The notes under the pieces were generated by a model. That model made no database searches, was not told the origin of the DNA, and saw only the letters and a list, made by a program, of their open reading frames with translations. Source: Henricia sp. BOLD:AAB3569 (Eukaryota > Echinodermata > Asteroidea > Spinulosida > Echinasteridae). From it: 64,000 nucleotides of DNA. How positions within the stretch are numbered: position 1 is the first letter of the stretch; each line of letters opens with the position of its first letter. Positions 60,186-64,000 of the stretch are shown here, piece by piece. Both the position numbers and the translations under genes were made by a program. The stretch is taken from NCBI GenBank assembly GCA_037783545.1, contig JBBELK010000326.1, positions 496,001-560,000 on the forward strand, read 5' to 3'.

Positions 60186-63100
60186 CTATATTCCGCACTT
60201 GTCCTGAAAAATTGACAAACTTTCGCCGGGAAATGGCCGAGAAATTTCAGAGTTTAGGGAAAACTGGGCTCGGGCTTCCTGCCTGCTCTGCAGACCGTGG
60301 CTGTCCGTGTACTCCTGATCACTCGTGCGCATGCTCAGTCTTGTTTGGGACGGGAATTTGGTCAAAGTGTGGTCCAAACGTCGGCAAATTTGGAAGTCAA
60401 GGAATTTTCCGACGAACTTAAAATTGTGCATGCTCCAAACAGTCTATATTCCGCACTTGTCCTGAAAAATTGACAGACTTTCGCCGGGAAATGGCCGAGA
60501 AATTTCAGAGTTTAGGGAAAACTGGGCTCGGGCTTCCTGCCTGCTCTGCAGACCGTGGCTGTCCGTGTACTCCTGATCACTCGTGCGCATGCTCAGTGTT
60601 GTTTGGGACGGGAATTTGGTCAAAGTGTGGTCCAAACGTCGGCAAATTTGGTAGTCAAGACATTTTCCGACGAACTTCAAATTTTGCATGCTCCAAACAG
60701 TCTATATTCCGCACTTGTCCTGAAAAATTGACAGACTTTCGCCGGGAAATGGCCGAGAAATTTCATAGTTTAGGGAAAACTGGGCTCGGGCTTCCTGCCT
60801 GCTCTGCAGACCGTGGCTGTCCGTGTACTCCTGATCACTCGTGCGCATGCTCAGTCTTGTTTGGGACGGGAATTTGGTCAAAGTGTGGTCCAAACGTCGG
60901 CAAATTTGGAAGTCAAGGAATTTTCCGACGAACTTCAAATTTTGCATGCTCCAAACAGTCTATATTCCGCACTTGTCCTGAAAAATTGACAAACTTTCGC
61001 CGGGAAATGGCCGAGAAATTTCAGAGTTTAGGGAAAACTGGGCTCGGGCTTCCTGCCTGCTCTGCAGACCGTGGCTGTCCGTGTACTCCTGATCACTCGT
61101 GCGCATGCTCAGTCTTGTTTGGGACGGGAATTTGGTCAAAGTGTGGTCCAAACGTCGGCAAATTTGGAAGTCAAGGATGTTTCCGACGAACTTAAAATTG
61201 TGCATGCTCCAAACAGTCTATATTCCGCACTTGTCCTGAAAAATTGACAGACTTTCGCCGGGAAATGGCCGAGAAATTTCAGAGTTTAGGGAAAACTGGG
61301 CTCGGGCTTCCTGCCTGCTCTGCAGACCGTGGCAGTCCGTGTACTCCTGATCACTCGTGCGCATGCTCAGTCTTGTTTGGGACGGGAATTTGGTCAAAGT
61401 GTGGTCCAAACGTCGGCAAATTTGGAAGTCAAGGAATTTTCCGACGAACTTCGAATTTTGCATGCTCCAAACAGTCTATATTCCGCACTTGTCCTGAAAA
61501 ATTGACAGACTTTCGCCGGGAAATGGCCGAGAAATTTCAGAGCTTAGGGAAAACTGGGCTCGGGCTTGCTGCCTGCTCTGCAGACCGTGGCTGTCCGTGT
61601 ACTCCTGATCACTCGTGCGCATGCTCAGTGTTGTTTGGGACGGGAATTTGGTCAAAGTGTGGTCCAAACGTCGGCAAATTTGGAAGTCAAGGAATTTTCC
61701 GACGAACTTCAAATTTTGCATGCTCCAAACAGTCTATATTCCGCACTTGTCCTGAAAAATTGACAAACTTTCGCCGGGAAATGGCCGAGAAATTTCAGAG
61801 TTTAGGGAAAACTGGGCTCGGGCTTCCTGCCTGCTCTGCAGACCGTGGCTGTCCGTGTACTCCTGATCACTCGTGCGCATGCTCAGTCTTGTTTGGGACG
61901 GGAATTTGGTCAAAGTGTGGTCCAAACGTCGGCAAATTTGGAAGTCAAGGAATTTTCCGACGAACTTAAAATTGTGCATGCTCCAAACAGTCTATATTCC
62001 GCACTTGTCCTGAAAAATTGACAGACTTTCGCCGGGAAATGGCCGAGAAATTTCAGAGTTTAGGGAAAACTGGGCTCGGGCTTCCTGCCTGCTCTGCAGA
62101 CCGTGGCTGTCCGTGTACTCCTGATCACTCGTGCGCATGCTCAGTGTTGTTTGGGACGGGAATTTGGTCAAAGTGTGGTCCAAACGTCGGCAAATTTGGT
62201 AGTCAAGACATTTTCCGACGAACTTCAAATTTTGCATGCTCCAAACAGTCTATATTCCGCACTTGTCCTGAAAAATTGACAGACTTTCGCCGGGAAATGG
62301 CCGAGAAATTTCATAGTTTAGGGAAAACTGGGCTCGGGCTTCCTGCCTGCTCTGCAGACCGTGGCTGTCCGTGTACTCCTGATCACTCGTGCGCATGCTC
62401 AGTCTTGTTTGGGACGGGAATTTGGTCAAAGTGTGGTCCAAACGTCGGCAAATTTGGAAGTCAAGGAATTTTCCGACGAACTTCAAATTTTGCATGCTCC
62501 AAACAGTCTATATTCCGCACTTGTCCTGAAAAATTGACAAACTTTCGCCGGGAAATGGCCGAGAAATTTCAGAGTTTAGGGAAAACTGGGCTCGGGCTTC
62601 CTGCCTGCTCTGCAGACCGTGGCTGTCCGTGTACTCCTGATCACTCGTGCGCATGCTCAGTCTTGTTTGGGACGGGAATTTGGTCAAAGTGTGGTCCAAA
62701 CGTCGGCAAATTTGGAAGTCAAGGATGTTTCCGACGAACTTAAAATTGTGCATGCTCCAAACAGTCTATATTCCGCACTTGTCCTGAAAAATTGACAGAC
62801 TTTCGCCGGGAAATGGCCGAGAAATTTCAGAGTTTAGGGAAAACTGGGCTCGGGCTTCCTGCCTGCTCTGCAGACCGTGGCAGTCCGTGTACTCCTGATC
62901 ACTCGTGCGCATGCTCAGTCTTGTTTGGGACGGGAATTTGGTCAAAGTGTGGTCCAAACGTCGGCAAATTTGGAAGTCAAGGAATTTTCCGACGAACTTC
63001 GAATTTTGCATGCTCCAAACAGTCTATATTCCGCACTTGTCCTGAAAAATTGACAGACTTTCGCCGGGAAATGGCCGAGAAATTTCAGAGCTTAGGGAAA

Positions 63101-63539
63101 ACTGGGCTCGGGCTTGCTGCCTGCTCTGCAGACCGTGGCTGTCCGTGTACTCCTGATCACTCGTGCGCATGCTCAGTGTTGTTTGGGACGGGAATTTGGT
63201 CAAAGTGTGGTCCAAACGTCGGCAAATTTGGAAGTCAAGGAATTTTCCGACGAACTTCAAATTTTGCATGCTCCAAACAGTCTATATTCCGCACTTGTCC
63301 TGAAAAATTGACAAACTTTCGCCGGGAAATGGCCGAGAAATTTCAGAGTTTAGGGAAAACTGGGCTCGGGCTTCCTGCCTGCTCTGCAGACCGTGGCTGT
63401 CCGTGTACTCCTGATCACTCGTGCGCATGCTCAGTCTTGTTTGGGACGGGAATTTGGTCAAAGTGTGGTCCAAACGTTGGCAAATTTGGAAGTCAAGGAA
63501 TTTTCCGACGAACTTAAAATTGTGCATGCTCCAAACAGT
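60186..63539 (+). repeat. 6-monomer unit (1548 bp), two copies plus the start of a third
   Basis: Copies at 60186-61733 and 61734-63281, then about one monomer of a third. Private markers at +1548 bp: AAGGATGTTTCCGACG (about 61174, 62722) and CGGGCTTGCTGCC (about 61561, 63109). All monomers are 258 bp, so the period is exactly 6 x 258. I saw almost no differences between copies, which suggests a very recent duplication. The third copy has GTTGGCAAATTT near 63477. Confidence 0.9.
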
Positions 63540-64000
63540 CTATATTCCGCACTTGTCCTGAAAAATTGACAGACTTTCGCCGGGAAATGGCCGAGAAATT
63601 TCAGAGTTTAGGGAAAACTGGGCTCGGGCTTCCTGCCTGCTCTGCAGACCGTGGCTGTCCGTGTACTCCTGATCACTCGTGCGCATGCTCAGTCTTGTTT
63701 GGAACGGGAATTTGGTCAAAGTGTGGTCCAAACGTCGGCAAATTTGGAAGTCAAGGAATTTTCCGACGAACTTCAAATTTTGCATGCTCCAAACAGTCTA
63801 TATTCCGCACTTGTCCTGAAAAAATTGACAGACTTTCGCCGTGAAATGGCCGAGAAATTTTAGAGTTGAGGGAAAACTGGGCTCGGGCTTCCTGCCTGCT
63901 CTGCAGACCGTGGCTGTCCGTGTACTCCTGATCACTCTTGCGCACGCTCAGTCTTGTTTGGGACGGGAATTTGGTCAAAGTGTGGTCCAAACGTCGGCAA
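63540..64000 (+). repeat. Terminal satellite segment cut by the window end
   Basis: A near-consensus monomer (TTGGAACGGG near 63700 is private) is followed by a marker monomer: A gain at about 63819-63824, GAAATTTTAGAG near 63856, a unique TAGAGTTGAGGG near 63862 and CTCTTGCGCACG near 63947. The array evidently continues past 64000. Confidence 0.85.

Larger units (their letters stand above)
1..64000. repeat. 258-bp satellite DNA array (about 248 monomers)
   Basis: The same 258-bp unit repeats head-to-tail from the first to the last base with no inversion and no unrelated sequence. The CTGCAG landmark recurs every 258 bp from 194 to 63901 (247 steps, net -19 bp). Counted by eye, the indels are: 20 losses of one base in the T-run of GAATTTTCCGAC, 19 losses in the T-run of CAAATTTTGC, 5 losses in the CTTGTTTGGG segment, 19 gains of one base at or next to the A-run of CTGAAAAATT, and one 6-bp gain. 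These sum to exactly -19. Monomers mostly differ by a few substitutions. Multi-monomer arrays of this kind are known from eukaryotic heterochromatin. Centromeric, pericentromeric or subtelomeric placement is inference, and both ends of the array lie outside the window. Confidence 0.98.

Noticed and set aside
1-64000. Hundreds of open reading frames on both strands, including Cys-rich repeats of 86 residues
   Set aside because: All are translations of the same satellite monomer, in several overlapping frames. They start and stop at single-base indels or variant stops and have no gene context. No CDS is called.
1-64000. CRISPR array
   Set aside because: Repeats are direct and regular, but there are no spacers: the full 258 bp is conserved from copy to copy and no cas genes are present.
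1-64000. tRNA, 5S rRNA or SINE-derived monomer
   Set aside because: I could not find a plausible B-box (GGTTCGANNCC), cloverleaf or 5S internal control region in the consensus on either strand.
1-64000. Tandem-repeat protein gene (one giant exon)
   Set aside because: Frame is broken by about 63 single-base indels and by TGA or TAG variants such as TCTTGAGCA and TTTTAGAG; substitutions show no bias towards silent sites by eye.

Overview
The whole 64,000-base window is one uninterrupted, head-to-tail satellite DNA array. The basic unit is a 258-bp monomer, about 48.8% GC, always in the same orientation. PstI-type CTGCAG positions run from 194 to 63901. That distance is 247 monomer steps x 258 bp minus 19 bp. 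The indels I counted by eye sum to the same -19 (44 single-base losses, 19 single-base gains, one 6-bp gain), so nothing larger than 6 bp interrupts the array. I see no unique sequence, gene, RNA gene, mobile element or CRISPR array. The many open frames are by-products of a 258-bp (86-codon) unit with one stop-free frame.

Organism: an array of about 248 monomers with multi-monomer higher-order repeats is typical of eukaryotic centromeric, pericentromeric or subtelomeric heterochromatin. The sequence itself does not identify the species or kingdom. CpG is not depleted (14 per consensus monomer, about 15 expected from composition), which argues weakly against long-term heavy CpG methylation. 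No canonical CENP-B box and no telomeric tandem array is present, so a centromeric role is only a possibility.

Layout: neighbouring monomers differ by a few diagnostic substitutions and homopolymer indels, and these variants recur with larger periods. (1) 1-9.4 kb: units headed by a private CATGATCC/GTCATGA haplotype, 11, 7, 5, 7 and 5 monomers long (2837, 1806, 1289, 1806, 1289 bp); the last four make two 3095-bp 12-mers. (2) 9.4-14.4 kb: a 9-mer offset (2322 bp). (3) 14.4-17.0 kb: two 5-mers (1289 bp). (4) 16.8-18.3 kb: a 3-mer (773 bp). (5) 18.3-26 kb: an irregular mosaic with dimers (515/516 bp) and an 11-mer offset (2837 bp). (6) 26-36.7 kb: 3-, 4- and 7-mer periods plus blocks shared at 7478 and 8509 bp. 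(7) 36.7-41.4 kb: two 9-mers (2322 bp). (8) 41.4-47.5 kb: two 12-mers (3094/3095 bp). (9) 47.5-55 kb: a 4-mer (1031 bp) and a 10-mer offset (2580 bp). (10) 55-63.5 kb: 6-mers (1547 and 1548 bp).

The most notable structure inside the monomer is a conserved dyad, with CGTCGG...CCGACG arms of 12 bp and one mismatch. It becomes a perfect 13-bp inverted repeat in nine monomers. The array looks like a satellite under active local turnover by unequal exchange or conversion. I found no evidence of a new protein-coding system. Block boundaries depend on the chosen register and were read by eye, so treat them as approximate to within a monomer.
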